From the NCBI GenBank assembly GCA_946611445.1, contig CAMODP010000019.1:1-16622 (forward strand): a stretch of DNA of 16,622 nt, read 5' to 3'. Below the pieces are notes generated by a model, which was not told the DNA's origin, did no database searches, and saw only the letters and a list, made by a program, of their open reading frames with translations. The stretch is from an uncultured Eubacterium sp. (lineage in GTDB: Bacteria > Bacillota > Clostridia > Lachnospirales > Lachnospiraceae). Numbering within the stretch: position 1 is the first letter of the stretch; the number at the start of each line of letters is the position of its first letter. Positions 8,704-16,622 of the stretch are shown here, piece by piece. The position numbers were made by a program, and so were the translations under genes.

Positions 8704-10008
8704 TCAGGCCGGCATATTGGGAGCCGTGCTGCGCCGCCGCCGTGCCTTCATATTCCGTCTCGGCACCTGTTTGGGCTCTCCGCGCGTCACCTCAACCTCT
8801 CCGGTTCCGTCTACCGCTTCCTTTGTGACCCGGCAGGCATGAATCGTATCGTCTGACGGCACTTCATACATGACATCCATCATGGTTCGTTCCATGATGG
8901 CGCGAAGTCCCCTGGCCCCGGTCTTGCGTTTCATGGCTTCCTCCGCCATGGCCATCAGCGCGTCTTCGTCAAAGGAGACCTCGACGCCGTCAAGCTCCAG
9001 CATCCGGGCATACTGTCTCACCAGCGAGTTCTTGGGCTCCTTCAGTATGCGTACCAGCGCCTCTGCGTTCAGCCCGTCGAGCGTGACAACGATCGGCACG
9101 CGGCCTACAAATTCCGGGATCAGACCGAACTTGACCAGGTCCTCGGGCAGTACTTCTCTGAGGACCTGTCCGATGTCCTCACGTCTGCGTATGCCCAGAT
9201 CCGCGTCAAAGCCGATCCCCTTTGTATCCTGACGTGTCTCGATGATTTTCTCCAGTCCCTCGAAGGCGCCGCCGCAGATAAACAGGATATTTGTCGTGTC
9301 AATCTGCAGGAATTCCTGATGCGGGTGTTTCCGTCCTCCCTGCGGGGGAACACTCGCCACGGTTCCCTCCAGCATCTTCAGCAGTGCCTGCTGTACGCCT
9401 TCTCCGGAGACATCCCTGGTTATCGAGGGATTCTCTGACTTCCGGGTAATCTTGTCTATTTCATCTATATAAATGATGCCGTGCTCCGCCCGGTCTATAT
9501 CATAGTCGGCAGCCTGAATCAGCTTGAGAAGGATATTCTCCACATCCTCGCCCACATATCCGGCTTCCGTCAGGGTAGTGGCATCCGCAATGGCAAAGGG
9601 GACATTGAGCATGCGGGCAAGCGTCTGCGCCAGAAGCGTCTTGCCGGAGCCCGTGGGTCCCAGCATCAGGATGTTGCTCTTCTGCAGCTCCACATCCGAG
9701 GTGTCCGATGCCATAATCCGCTTATAGTGATTGTATACGGCAACCGCGAGAACCTTCTTTGCCTCTTCCTGGCCGATCACATAGTCATCCAGAAAGTGAC
9801 GTATCTCTACCGGCTTCATCAGGTTGAGCTCACCGTTCAGATCCTGGGCGGTCAGATCATGGAATTCCTCATCCAGTATCTCCGCGCAGATCTGTATGCA
9901 TTCGTCACAGATATATGCACCGTCCGGTCCAGCGATCAGCTTTCTGACCTGCTCCTCCGTCCGTCCGCAAAATGAGCATTTTATTTTGTTTTCGCTTCTC
10001 CCTGCCAT
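8704..10008 (-). CDS. clpX: ATP-dependent protease ATP-binding subunit ClpX
   Basis: 434-residue AAA+ unfoldase that delivers substrates to ClpP. The N-terminal zinc-binding domain has Cys11, Cys14, Cys34 and Cys37. Further motifs are Walker A GPTGSGKT (117-124), pore loop GYVG (150-153), Walker B IIYIDEID (178-185), the RKH pore element in [10 protein letters not shown], and the ClpP-docking IGF loop (265-267). The start ATG at 10006-10008 gives the conserved N-terminus. The frame stays open to 10074, but those extra 22 residues are unlike ClpX and would be encoded by a hairpin. The ribosome binding site is poor: AAAGGA lies about 15 nt upstream and only GAAAG is closer. The C-terminal tail is unusually basic (KARRRR). 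It is separated from clpP by 76 bp containing the hairpin. Confidence 0.96.
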   Translation of the reverse strand: MAGRSENKIKCSFCGRTEEQVRKLIAGPDGAYICDECIQICAEILDEEFHDLTAQDLNGELNLMKPVEIRHFLDDYVIGQEEAKKVLAVAVYNHYKRIMASDTSDVELQKSNILMLGPTGSGKTLLAQTLARMLNVPFAIADATTLTEAGYVGEDVENILLKLIQAADYDIDRAEHGIIYIDEIDKITRKSENPSITRDVSGEGVQQALLKMLEGTVASVPPQGGRKHPHQEFLQIDTTNILFICGGAFEGLEKIIETRQDTKGIGFDADLGIRRREDIGQVLREVLPEDLVKFGLIPEFVGRVPIVVTLDGLNAEALVRILKEPKNSLVRQYARMLELDGVEVSFDEDALMAMAEEAMKRKTGARGLRAIMERTMMDVMYEVPSDDTIHACRVTKEAVDGTGEVEVTRGEPKQVPRRNMKARRRRSTAPNMPA

Positions 10009-10040
10009 GGATCTTTCGCTTATTCCTTTCCCGTATGTGT

Positions 10041-10081
10041 AAAAAGGGCATCGCAGAGGCATCCCCTGAAACACCCTTTTT
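10041..10081 (-). terminator. Terminator-like hairpin between clpP and clpX
   Basis: The transcript AAAAAGGG-UGUU-U-CAGGGG-AUG-CCUCUG-C-GAUG-CCCUUUUU forms an 8-bp outer stem, a 4-bp middle helix of mostly wobble pairs, one U.C mismatch and a 6-bp inner stem with an AUG loop. It ends in five Us, and the arms carry A-tracts on both strands, as in bidirectional intrinsic terminators. Because clpX follows with no room for a promoter, it more likely acts as a partial terminator, a 3'-end stabiliser of tig-clpP mRNA, or a processing site. The function is inferred from the fold only. Confidence 0.55.
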
Positions 10082-10084
10082 TTC

Positions 10085-10666
10085 TCAGCGATTTCTGATC
10101 ACGGTATCGATCAGACCATAATCGAGCGCTTCTTCCGCCGTCATATAGTAGTCCCGCTCTGTATCCTGCGCCACCTTTTCATAAGGCTGACCGGTATTTT
10201 CCGCAAGCAGGGTATTCAGCCTCTGCTTGGTCCGGAGGATCTGCTGCGCGGCGATTTCAATCTCTGTGGCCTGTCCGTGCGCGCCGCCTGACGGCTGGTG
10301 AATCATGATCTCCGCATTGGGAAGTGCCAGGCGTTTTCCCTTTGCGCCGCCTGCCAGGAGGAACGCTCCCATGCTGGCGGCCAGTCCCACGCAGATCGTG
10401 GAGACATCGCACTTGATGTACTGCATGGTGTCGTATATGGCCATACCGGCAAATACAGACCCGCCCGGGCTGTTGATATACAGATGGATATCTTTCGACG
10501 GATCCTCAGACTCCAGGAAAAGAAGCTGGGCAACCACAAGATCTGCCGTGACGTCCGTCACTTCTTCGCCCAGGAAAATGATCCTGTCCTTGAGAAGCCG
10601 CGAATAAATATCATAGCTTCTCTCTCCGCGGCCGGTCTGTTCTATTACGTATGGAATCAGGGGCAT
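10085..10666 (-). CDS. clpP: ATP-dependent Clp protease proteolytic subunit ClpP
   Basis: 193-residue serine protease that forms a 14-subunit barrel and degrades proteins fed by ClpX (and ClpC or ClpA elsewhere in the genome). The catalytic triad is visible: Ser98 in [11 protein letters not shown], His123 in MIHQPSGG, and Asp172 in ERDYYM. The N-terminus [25 protein letters not shown] and the INSPGGSV segment are standard for housekeeping ClpP. The length is normal. The ATG at 10664-10666 is 3 bp after the tig stop, and its strong GGAGGA site lies in the last codons of tig. The tig-clpP-clpX-lon order places it behind the tig promoter. I find no CtsR-type direct repeats that would add stress control. 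Confidence 0.98.
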   Translation of the reverse strand: MPLIPYVIEQTGRGERSYDIYSRLLKDRIIFLGEEVTDVTADLVVAQLLFLESEDPSKDIHLYINSPGGSVFAGMAIYDTMQYIKCDVSTICVGLAASMGAFLLAGGAKGKRLALPNAEIMIHQPSGGAHGQATEIEIAAQQILRTKQRLNTLLAENTGQPYEKVAQDTERDYYMTAEEALDYGLIDTVIRNR

Positions 10667-10669
10667 CGA

Positions 10670-12004
10670 TTATTCCTCCGCGCCGTCCCCGGCGTCTGCG
10701 TCTTTTTCTGCTGCCGCCTCGGTCTCAACAGCGGCATCGGCAATGCTGTCCAGTGCCTTGCGGTTGGCCAGGTCTCTGCGAATATTCTTCTTCTCTTCCT
10801 CGCTGACCAGCTCCTTCATGCGGTCGGCTTCCAGACCGTACGCCTTTGCCATCTCAGCGATCTCAGCGTCAACTTCCTCTTCAGTGACCTCAATATTCTC
10901 AGCTTCCGCCACCTTCTCCAGAACCAGCTCACTGCGGATCTGCAGCACTGCCTGCGGCCTGAGCTGTTCCTTCATAGACTCGGCGGTAGATCCGAACATC
11001 TGCAGATACTGATCAAAGCTCATGCCCTGCGCCTCAATCCGTCTGGCATAATTCTCCACCATGTTCTCCGCATAGGTATCGATCATGGCTTCCGGAATCT
11101 CCATGGTCGCGTTCTCGGCAGCCTTTGTGAGCGCGGCATCGCGGATCTGCTGACGGGCCTGCTCGGCCTTCTTCTCCTCGAGTTTCTTTCTCACGTCAGC
11201 CCTGTATTCTTCCAGGGTATCAAACTCTGATACATCCTGCGCGAAATCATCATCCAGCTCCGGAAGCTCTGTGGCGGATACCTTGTGCACCGTGCAGGAA
11301 AATACAGCCGGTTTCCCTTTCAGGTTCTCTGCGTGGTACTCCTCCGGGAAGGTGACGTCGACATCTCTGGTCTCACCGGCGCGCACGCCGACCAGTCCCT
11401 CTTCAAATCCCGGAATGAAAGAGTGTGATCCGAGCTTCAGGTCAAAATTCTGGGCGGAGCCGCCTTCAAACACCTCTCCGTCTACCTTTCCCTCATAGTC
11501 AAGCGTGACGGTGTCACCCATCTCGGCGCCGCGGTCCTCCACGGTCACCTGACGGCTGTTTTTCTCCTGCTCTTTCTTCAGCTCAGCCTCTACCTCTTCA
11601 TCGGTGACTGTCCTGTCCGCCGGAACGACCTCTACGCCCTTGTACTGGCCCAGCTCAACCTCCGGCTTCACGGCTACAGTCGCAGTAAAGACAAACGGCT
11701 TGCCCTTCTCAATCTGCGTCACATCGATCTCCGGACGGGATGTGATCTCCAGTCCGCTCTCTTTGCTGGCATCCTCATACGCGGAGGGAAGAAGCTCATT
11801 TGCGGCATCTTCATAAAAAATTCCTGCGCCGTACATCTTCTCGATGATGGCTCTCGGGACCTTGCCCTTCCTGAATCCCGGAACAGTGATGTTTTTCTTC
11901 TGCCGCATATATGCACGCTGCAAAGCCTTCTCAAAAACATCTGCGGCCACTTCAACCGTCAGCTTTGCCATGCTCTTCTCCAAGTTTTCAATCTGGACAC
12001 TCAT
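10670..12004 (-). CDS. tig: Trigger factor, ribosome-associated chaperone and peptidyl-prolyl isomerase
   Basis: 444-residue chaperone that docks at the ribosomal exit tunnel (protein L23) and shields nascent chains. The N-terminal ribosome-binding domain holds the signature GFRKGKVP (43-50). An FKBP-type isomerase domain follows at about 145-235, with TVTLDYEGKVDGEVFEGG and SFIPGFEEGLVG. The C-terminal helical arms run from about 245 and end in an Ala/Glu/Asp-rich tail. The start is the ATG at 12002-12004 (MSVQIENLEK). The frame is open for 18 more codons upstream, but that stretch covers the promoter leader and is not conserved. GGAGGA lies 12 nt before the ATG, a slightly long spacing. It is first in the tig-clpP-clpX-lon unit. 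Confidence 0.97.
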   Translation of the reverse strand: MSVQIENLEKSMAKLTVEVAADVFEKALQRAYMRQKKNITVPGFRKGKVPRAIIEKMYGAGIFYEDAANELLPSAYEDASKESGLEITSRPEIDVTQIEKGKPFVFTATVAVKPEVELGQYKGVEVVPADRTVTDEEVEAELKKEQEKNSRQVTVEDRGAEMGDTVTLDYEGKVDGEVFEGGSAQNFDLKLGSHSFIPGFEEGLVGVRAGETRDVDVTFPEEYHAENLKGKPAVFSCTVHKVSATELPELDDDFAQDVSEFDTLEEYRADVRKKLEEKKAEQARQQIRDAALTKAAENATMEIPEAMIDTYAENMVENYARRIEAQGMSFDQYLQMFGSTAESMKEQLRPQAVLQIRSELVLEKVAEAENIEVTEEEVDAEIAEMAKAYGLEADRMKELVSEEEKKNIRRDLANRKALDSIADAAVETEAAAEKDADAGDGAEE

Positions 12005-12068
12005 TTTTCGTCTTCTTCCTCCGTAGATTATTCTCTGACTTATACCGCATGTACTCACGCGTCAAGAC

Positions 12069-12097
12069 AGTATATCATAAAGACTTTTAAAACGCAA
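12069..12097 (-). promoter_or_regulatory. Sigma-A-type promoter upstream of tig
   Basis: On the minus strand, -35 TTGCGT (12092-12097), a 17-bp spacer and -10 TATACT (12069-12074). A TGA immediately before the -10 makes it an extended -10 (TGN). The expected start, near 12062, gives a leader of about 58 nt. It lies 10 bp after the stop of the upstream gene, in the only large gap between recR and clpX. A weaker overlapping candidate, TTGACG-N15-TATAAG, lies just downstream. No CIRCE or CtsR-like repeat is seen nearby. Confidence 0.7.
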
Positions 12098-12106
12098 GAA
12101 ACGTAT

Positions 12107-13555
12107 TTATTTCAGCCTGATCAGGTCAATGCTGTTCTCCGTGACGGCCACATACCTGTATTTTCCGACGGCAAAAAAAGCCTGTGCGGGCTCTCCGTAC
12201 TCTCCGCTGAACTTTTCCGTTCCCGCCAGCGTGTAGACCTGAAGCCCCGCGCCGTTGTAAAAATTCACCTCGTCGCCGAACAGCTCTATCTTCTGATAAT
12301 TCGCGGCGATCACCTTGTCCGTGATCTCATGCCCCCGGACATCGAATATTTTCATGTGAACGAGTCCGTCTTCCGGGTCTTCTGTGAGAAGCCCGATATG
12401 ATTCTCATCGTAAAAGACCGCCTGGATCCGCCCGTCAATCACGACATCCGCACGCTGTTCCGGTATGCCGCCCCCGCTGTACAGGGAAAAGCCGTTGTCC
12501 CGAAAAGCGGCGAATCCCTGGTCGCCGAGGCTGCAGACCTCCGGAATGACGCGGTCCGCGTAATCAAACGCGGCCACCCGGTTGTCCATCTGGTTCTGGC
12601 CGTAACTGCCAAAGCTGTAAAACCGGATTGTTCCCGTCTGTGCCCCTTCTGAGAAGCTGGTATACGCCACAGCCAGGAGCATCCCGTCAGGCGAGACGGC
12701 CAGATCCATCGGATAGCCCGGATCCTCGATTGAGGTTTTTATCTCGGCGATGGTATCTCCTTCTTTGCTGTAATACTCGATCCAGACGTTCTGCCGGTCT
12801 TCCTGGATGGTAGCGACGGTTCCCTGTCTGGCTATGTCCGCGCGCAGAACGGGATGCTTCGTCGTGACAGCGCCGATCTGGCCGGTCCTGTCGCAGATGA
12901 CGACGCCGGTACCGCCCGCGTCATAGATCGCCATGACGTCTCCCCGGGAGACGACAGACGGTTCTTCCATGGCATAGGCCACGTCCCAGATCGTCTCGCC
13001 TTCCTGGTCATACAGGGTCGCGCCGTCTGTCCCGTACCGCAGTATGCTGCCGTCAATATTACAGTAGGAATAAGAAACCGCATCCTCCTGCGTCCTGGTA
13101 AAGACCACCTCATACCGGTTGTAAAACCAGTTGCGGTTGATCAGGATCGCGAACAGAGCTGCCGTCAGAACAGCAACGGCTATGATCATCGCCGAAAGCG
13201 CCTGCAGGGAGAGTCCCCCCAGACGGAACCGTCTCCGGAAGCGCGGGCCTTCCTCTTCGAACAGGATATCGTCTTCATCAGAGAAAAGTTCTTCCCCGTC
13301 TTCCGGCTCCTCATCACCTTCCGGTTCCTCATCATCTTCCGGCTCCTCCGGAATATCTTCTCCGCCCGGAGGATCCGGAAAATCCCTCTCCTGAGATCCG
13401 CCGGAAGGAGTACCGGCTGTACCGGTGTCCGCATCTTCCCCGTCTTCCGGATCATCCGGAAACACATCATCCCAGGGGATATCCGTGCGTTCCCTGTCAG
13501 GAGGCTTTCCGGTTCTTCCTTTTTTGTTTAAATAGTTTTCAATATTTTCGATCAT
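12107..13555 (-). CDS. Membrane-anchored DUF5711-like protein with acidic cytoplasmic tail, function unknown
   Basis: 482-residue protein resembling the DUF5711 family of clostridia; the family name is from memory and the function is unknown. Residues 1-100 are Pro/Asp/Glu-rich, low-complexity and probably disordered, with three six-residue repeats at 69-86. Arginines at 105-111 precede a single membrane segment at about 115-139. By the positive-inside rule the acidic tail is cytoplasmic and the C-terminal 340 residues face outside. The outer part shows repeated beta-strand and turn patterns (e.g. YDAGGTGVVICDRTGQIGAV, LAVSPDGMLLAVAYTS) that suggest a beta-propeller. The ATG at 13553-13555 follows an in-frame TAA 4 codons upstream, yet no Shine-Dalgarno site is visible. 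It lies 28 bp after recR and is last before the tig promoter. Confidence 0.8.
   Translation of the reverse strand: MIENIENYLNKKGRTGKPPDRERTDIPWDDVFPDDPEDGEDADTGTAGTPSGGSQERDFPDPPGGEDIPEEPEDDEEPEGDEEPEDGEELFSDEDDILFEEEGPRFRRRFRLGGLSLQALSAMIIAVAVLTAALFAILINRNWFYNRYEVVFTRTQEDAVSYSYCNIDGSILRYGTDGATLYDQEGETIWDVAYAMEEPSVVSRGDVMAIYDAGGTGVVICDRTGQIGAVTTKHPVLRADIARQGTVATIQEDRQNVWIEYYSKEGDTIAEIKTSIEDPGYPMDLAVSPDGMLLAVAYTSFSEGAQTGTIRFYSFGSYGQNQMDNRVAAFDYADRVIPEVCSLGDQGFAAFRDNGFSLYSGGGIPEQRADVVIDGRIQAVFYDENHIGLLTEDPEDGLVHMKIFDVRGHEITDKVIAANYQKIELFGDEVNFYNGAGLQVYTLAGTEKFSGEYGEPAQAFFAVGKYRYVAVTENSIDLIRLK
13299..13352 (-). repeat. Three tandem 18-bp repeats in the DUF5711-like gene
   Basis: Three direct copies (13299-13316, 13317-13334 and 13335-13352). 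On the plus strand the unit is TCTTCCGGCTCCTCATCA with one to three changes per copy; the last copy diverges at its final bases. Each encodes a six-residue acidic unit: PEEPED, DEEPEG, DEEPED. The high nucleotide identity suggests recent slippage or duplication, and copy number may vary between strains. Confidence 0.85.
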
Positions 13556-13583
13556 ATCTGATGATTAGCCGACACGGCAGGGT

Positions 13584-14180
13584 TCACAGTTCCACGCGTC
13601 CTTCCAGAGCCCGCAGAAGCGTCACTTCGTCAATATACTCCAGATCGCCGCCCACAGGAACGCCGCTGGCAATTCTGGTCACACGTATCCCGACCGGTTT
13701 GATCAGTTTGCTGATATACATGGCAGTCGTCTCGCCTTCGAGGCTGGAATTGGTGGCTATGATCACTTCATCCACATCTCCCTGCAGCCGCTGCATGAGT
13801 TCCTTCAATTTAATATCATCCGGTCCGATGCCGAGCATGGGCGAGATGGCGCCGTGAAGGACATGGTATACCCCTTCGTAACGCTGTGTCTTCTCATAAG
13901 CCGTCAGGTCTCTCGGGTTTTCCACAACCATGATCTGCCTGTGATTACGGGTCGGATCTGCGCAGATCGGACAGATCTCCTGATCTGTCAGCGTTCCGCA
14001 GATGCTGCAGTACCGTACGTTCAGCTTGGCGTCCAGGATCGCGCCGGACAGCTCCCGCACCTGGTCGGCGGGAAGAGAAATAATATGAAAAGCCAGCCGC
14101 TGGGCAGACTTCGGTCCGATGCCCGGAAGCCTGCCCAGCTGTTCAATCAGTCTGCTGATGTGACTGCTGTAATACTCCAT
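13584..14180 (-). CDS. recR: Recombination protein RecR
   Basis: 198-residue DNA repair protein that works with RecO and RecF to load RecA at gaps. A helix-hairpin-helix is visible at [16 protein letters not shown] (18-33). A four-cysteine zinc finger follows (Cys58, Cys61, Cys70, Cys73), and then a Toprim domain from about 81 to 175, with VVENPRDL and the acidic VDEVIIATN segment. The C-terminal [20 protein letters not shown] is characteristic. The length is standard. The ATG at 14178-14180 overlaps the ebfC stop by one base (TGATG). The best ribosome binding site, GGGAGG, is about 12 nt away, so coupling to ebfC is likely. dnaX-ebfC-recR is a widely conserved trio. Confidence 0.98.
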   Translation of the reverse strand: MEYYSSHISRLIEQLGRLPGIGPKSAQRLAFHIISLPADQVRELSGAILDAKLNVRYCSICGTLTDQEICPICADPTRNHRQIMVVENPRDLTAYEKTQRYEGVYHVLHGAISPMLGIGPDDIKLKELMQRLQGDVDEVIIATNSSLEGETTAMYISKLIKPVGIRVTRIASGVPVGGDLEYIDEVTLLRALEGRVEL

Positions 14181-14530
14181 CAGAACGGCAGACCTCCCAG
14201 GCCGCCCATTCCGCCCGTCATGCGGTTCATATTGGCCGCCGTCTCCTCATCCACCTTCCGGAGCGCTTCATTAGCCGCCGCAATGATCAGGTCCTGCAGC
14301 ATTTCAATGTCATCCGGATCCACAACCTCCGGCTGCAGGACAACCGCCGTGATTTCCCGTTTCCCGGTCATCTTTACTTCAACGGCGCCGCCTCCGGCAG
14401 TTGCCGAGAATTCCTTTTCTTCCAGCGCTTTCTGCTGTTCCTCCATCTGCCTCTGCATACGCTGCGCCTGTTTCAGCAGATTGTTCATATTTCCGGGCAT
14501 GCCGCCCGGAAAGCCGCCTCTCTTGGCCAT
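14180..14530 (-). CDS. ebfC: YbaB/EbfC family nucleoid-associated protein
   Basis: 116-residue small DNA-binding protein of the YbaB/EbfC family, which forms dimers and coats the nucleoid; its role in the dnaX-recR operon is not settled. The N-terminal region is Gly/Met-rich ([15 protein letters not shown]), followed by the family helix [21 protein letters not shown] and the conserved beta segment [15 protein letters not shown]. The tail [16 protein letters not shown] is also Gly-rich. The start is the ATG at 14528-14530, with a strong AGGAGG 6 nt upstream (14537-14542). Longer upstream readings overlap dnaX and are not conserved. It lies 13 bp after dnaX and overlaps recR by one base. Confidence 0.96.
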   Translation of the reverse strand: MAKRGGFPGGMPGNMNNLLKQAQRMQRQMEEQQKALEEKEFSATAGGGAVEVKMTGKREITAVVLQPEVVDPDDIEMLQDLIIAAANEALRKVDEETAANMNRMTGGMGGLGGLPF

Positions 14531-14543
14531 AACTGTCCTCCTG

Positions 14544-16181
14544 TCAATCTTCCCTGTATTCCTCCACGGGTATTGCGATGCGGTCCTGCAGCAGATCATC
14601 CAGCGACAGGTCACTCAGGCCGCGCACCGCCTCACGGTCGGCCGCCGACACCACCGCTATATCTGTCTCGCAGCCTGCCGCCTTGCGAATAATCTCTCTC
14701 AGTTCCGCAAGTTCATCAATGCTGCCCGGATTCTGGCTGTCCCGCCCCTTCCTGAAGAAATCCAGGTCCACATCATTTCTGACTTCCAGATAAAGTCTCG
14801 GGGAGCCGGTCTGTGCGTCATACCGCGGTCTTGCCCGCTTCAGGTATTCCCGGAGCGGCATGCCCGCCATCCCGATGATCTTTCCCCACTCCTGCATGAT
14901 TTTCCGCAGGTCCTCCGGCGCTGCCGCGCGCGCGGCAGGAGATTCTGTCTTTCCCGGATCATCCCGCTGCGGGTCCTTCTGCAGCGGATCCTGTCCTGCC
15001 TGCGGCTGTCCGCTCCGGACTGGCAGCCCGCGGCTCACCGCCTCCTCCAGCACCCGTACTCTCTCCAGGAGACCTGTCAGGTCTGTATCCATCTGCGGTC
15101 TGCAGAGACGGATCAGCGCCGTCTCAACCAGAATCTGCTTCTGTGCCGCGAAGCGAATCTGTCCGGAAAGCTCTGAAAAGATACGGATGTACCGCATCAG
15201 CGCATCCCTGCTGACCATCTGCGCTTCTTCCCTGAGCCGTACAAGATTGTCTGTGGATACATCCAGAACATCTTCCAGATCGGAAGATGACTGCAGCAGC
15301 ATCAGATTCCGCAGGTACCAGGTAAAGTCACTGACAAACTGTCCCATTTCCCTGCCTTCGCGGACACAGTCCTGCAGGAGGCGGATACTCCCGGCCGCGT
15401 CGCCGGCGGCGACGCTTCTGAGGAGTCCGCTGAACCGGTCCGTGTCAACCGTGCCCAGCACATCCAGAACACGGTCGTAGGTCAGTTCTTCTCCCAGGTA
15501 AAACGCGATACACTGATCCAGAAGACTCAGGGCATCCCGCATGGATCCGTCGGCAGCCCTGGCGATATACTGCAGCGCCCGGTCCTCGGCCTGCACTTCT
15601 TCTCCGGCGGCCAGCTCCCTGAGCCTCTCTGCGATCGTATCCGCAGTGATTCTGTGAAAATTGTACCGCTGGCACCGGGACAGGATCGTCACCGGAATCC
15701 GGTTCGCCTCGGTCGTCGCCAGGATGAAAATGACATATTCCGGCGGTTCCTCGAGGGTCTTCAGAAGCGCGTTGAACGCGCCGGTGGAAAGCATGTGCAC
15801 CTCATCAATAATGTACACCTTATATCTTCCCTCTGTCGGCCGGTACGCCACTTCTTCCCGGATCTCCCGGATATTGTCCACGCCATTGTTGGAGGCGGCA
15901 TCGATCTCGATGACATTCGTTGATGTGCCGGAGAGAATTGCCCGGCATGCCGGGCACTCGTTGCAGGGACTGCCGTCTGCGGGATTCTCGCAGTTGACAG
16001 ACCTGGCCAGTATTTTCGCAATGGATGTTTTTCCGGTTCCACGCGTGCCGCTGAACAGGTAGGCGTGTCCGATCCGGCCTGTCCGCAGCTGATTCCTAAG
16101 CGTGCTGACGATGTGGTCCTGTCCCCGGACCTCCTCAAATGTCCTGGGCCGGAATTTCCGGTACAGAGCCTGATAGCCCAT
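14544..16181 (-). CDS. dnaX: DNA polymerase III subunit gamma/tau (DnaX)
   Basis: 545-residue clamp-loader ATPase that opens the beta clamp and, as tau, links polymerases at the fork. AAA+ motifs: Walker A GTRGTGKT (45-52), four zinc-binding cysteines (64, 73, 76, 79), Walker B VYIIDEVH (122-129) and the SRC arginine-finger motif (168-170). The clamp-loader collar runs to about 370. A proline/glutamine/acidic linker (about 390-430) then leads to the C-terminal tau domain. The length is normal for clostridial DnaX. The start ATG at 16179-16181 has GAGGAG 6 nt upstream. I found no A-rich slippery heptamer of the E. coli kind, so a frameshifted gamma form is not supported. It follows the phosphofructokinase gene by 26 bp. 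Confidence 0.97.
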   Translation of the reverse strand: MGYQALYRKFRPRTFEEVRGQDHIVSTLRNQLRTGRIGHAYLFSGTRGTGKTSIAKILARSVNCENPADGSPCNECPACRAILSGTSTNVIEIDAASNNGVDNIREIREEVAYRPTEGRYKVYIIDEVHMLSTGAFNALLKTLEEPPEYVIFILATTEANRIPVTILSRCQRYNFHRITADTIAERLRELAAGEEVQAEDRALQYIARAADGSMRDALSLLDQCIAFYLGEELTYDRVLDVLGTVDTDRFSGLLRSVAAGDAAGSIRLLQDCVREGREMGQFVSDFTWYLRNLMLLQSSSDLEDVLDVSTDNLVRLREEAQMVSRDALMRYIRIFSELSGQIRFAAQKQILVETALIRLCRPQMDTDLTGLLERVRVLEEAVSRGLPVRSGQPQAGQDPLQKDPQRDDPGKTESPAARAAAPEDLRKIMQEWGKIIGMAGMPLREYLKRARPRYDAQTGSPRLYLEVRNDVDLDFFRKGRDSQNPGSIDELAELREIIRKAAGCETDIAVVSAADREAVRGLSDLSLDDLLQDRIAIPVEEYRED

Positions 16182-16207
16182 TTTCCGCTCCTCTTATCTC
16201 CTTCCTG

Positions 16208-16622
16208 TCAGTCGCCGAAGGATATTCCGATACGCTTCGCGTCCTTGATCTCCTGACAGCCGGGTTCTACCACTTTCAGTCTGCCGGCAACCTCGCCGAG
16301 CGGGATCTTCTTGACCTTTCCGTTGACGATGCCGATCATTATGCCGTACTGCTCCTCCAGGATCGCCTTTGCGGCACCCGATCCGAGACGGGTGGAGAGG
16401 ACACGGTCATAGGGGCAGGGGCTTCCGCCGCGCTGCATGTGGCCCGGTACCGTGACGCGGATCTCCACGCCGGTTTTCTTCTGGATATCCGCCGCAATCT
16501 TATAGGATATGGACGGATATTTTTTCGCGATATCCGCCAGCTCTTTTTTCATCTCCTTCTTGGAAAGCGCCGCCACTTCCTTCGGAATGGCGCCTTCCGC
16601 AACGGCCAGGATCGTGAAGCCG
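16208..16622 (-). CDS. pfkA: 6-phosphofructokinase, C-terminal part, cut by window edge
   Basis: About 138 residues of the C-terminal domain of a 6-phosphofructokinase, the glycolytic enzyme that phosphorylates fructose 6-phosphate. The reading frame runs off the right edge; the GTG at 16574-16576 is an internal codon, since the upstream in-frame sequence (ILAVAEGAIPKE) already matches the family. The key motif is TVPGHMQRGGSP followed by YDRVLSTRLG, where the His and Arg contact fructose 6-phosphate in known structures. The residues that separate ATP from pyrophosphate users lie in the missing N-terminal part, so the phosphate donor cannot be stated. Its closeness to dnaX suggests possible cotranscription. 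The symbol is given at family level only. Confidence 0.88.
   Translation of the reverse strand, partial: GFTILAVAEGAIPKEVAALSKKEMKKELADIAKKYPSISYKIAADIQKKTGVEIRVTVPGHMQRGGSPCPYDRVLSTRLGSGAAKAILEEQYGIMIGIVNGKVKKIPLGEVAGRLKVVEPGCQEIKDAKRIGISFGD

Noticed and set aside
10009..10074. 22-residue N-terminal extension of ClpX
   Set aside because: It would be encoded by the clpP-clpX hairpin and is unlike ClpX N-termini. The zinc-finger domain begins properly at the ATG at 10008.
12028..12066. Second tig promoter (TTGACG-N15-TATAAG)
   Set aside because: The 15-bp spacer is short, and the upstream promoter with a 17-bp spacer and extended -10 is better. It is mentioned only as an alternative.
13854..15176. 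440-codon open frame on the plus strand
   Set aside because: It runs antisense across recR, ebfC and dnaX, all intact conserved genes, and has no family features.
14544..16181. Programmed frameshift in dnaX as in E. coli
   Set aside because: I looked for an A AAA AAG-type slippery heptamer with a downstream stem and found no suitable A-tract.

Overview
The window is a gene-dense (no gene-free stretch over about 120 bp), moderately GC-rich chromosomal segment in which every real gene lies on the minus strand, so transcription runs from position 16622 towards position 1. Gene content, a DnaK lacking the Gram-negative insert, a perfect CIRCE operator and a DUF5711-type protein point to a Gram-positive clostridium, most likely Lachnospiraceae. 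The family assignment is inference from protein resemblance, not a database search. Fifteen complete genes and two cut by the window edges are visible. All but one have a recognised housekeeping role.

In transcription order there are four blocks. (1) 16622-12107: the 3' end of a 6-phosphofructokinase gene, dnaX, ebfC (ybaB), recR and a membrane-anchored DUF5711-like protein of unknown function. Spacings are 26 bp, 13 bp, a 1-bp overlap and 28 bp. (2) 12106-3172: a good sigma-A-type promoter, then tig, clpP, clpX, lon, engB and the ECF transporter core ecfA1-ecfA2-ecfT, mostly touching or overlapping. This unit joins co-translational folding (trigger factor), ATP-dependent proteolysis (ClpXP, Lon), a ribosome-assembly GTPase and a vitamin-uptake energising module. 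Hairpins lie in the clpP-clpX gap and directly after ecfT. (3) 3090-2326: truA. (4) 2297-1: a consensus promoter and CIRCE operator driving hrcA-grpE-dnaK, with dnaK running off the left edge.

The theme is protein homeostasis: nascent-chain folding, proteolysis and the Hsp70 system lie within about 12 kb. The ECF module and truA, which in many Firmicutes sit beside ribosomal protein genes (rplQ, rplM-rpsI), are here inserted between lon-engB and hrcA. I found no mobile element, CRISPR array, tRNA or rRNA, and no convincing new biological system. The items most worth a second look are the REP-like hairpin after ecfT, the clpP-clpX hairpin, the DUF5711 protein with its 18-bp repeats and missing ribosome binding site, and the unusual joining of modules.
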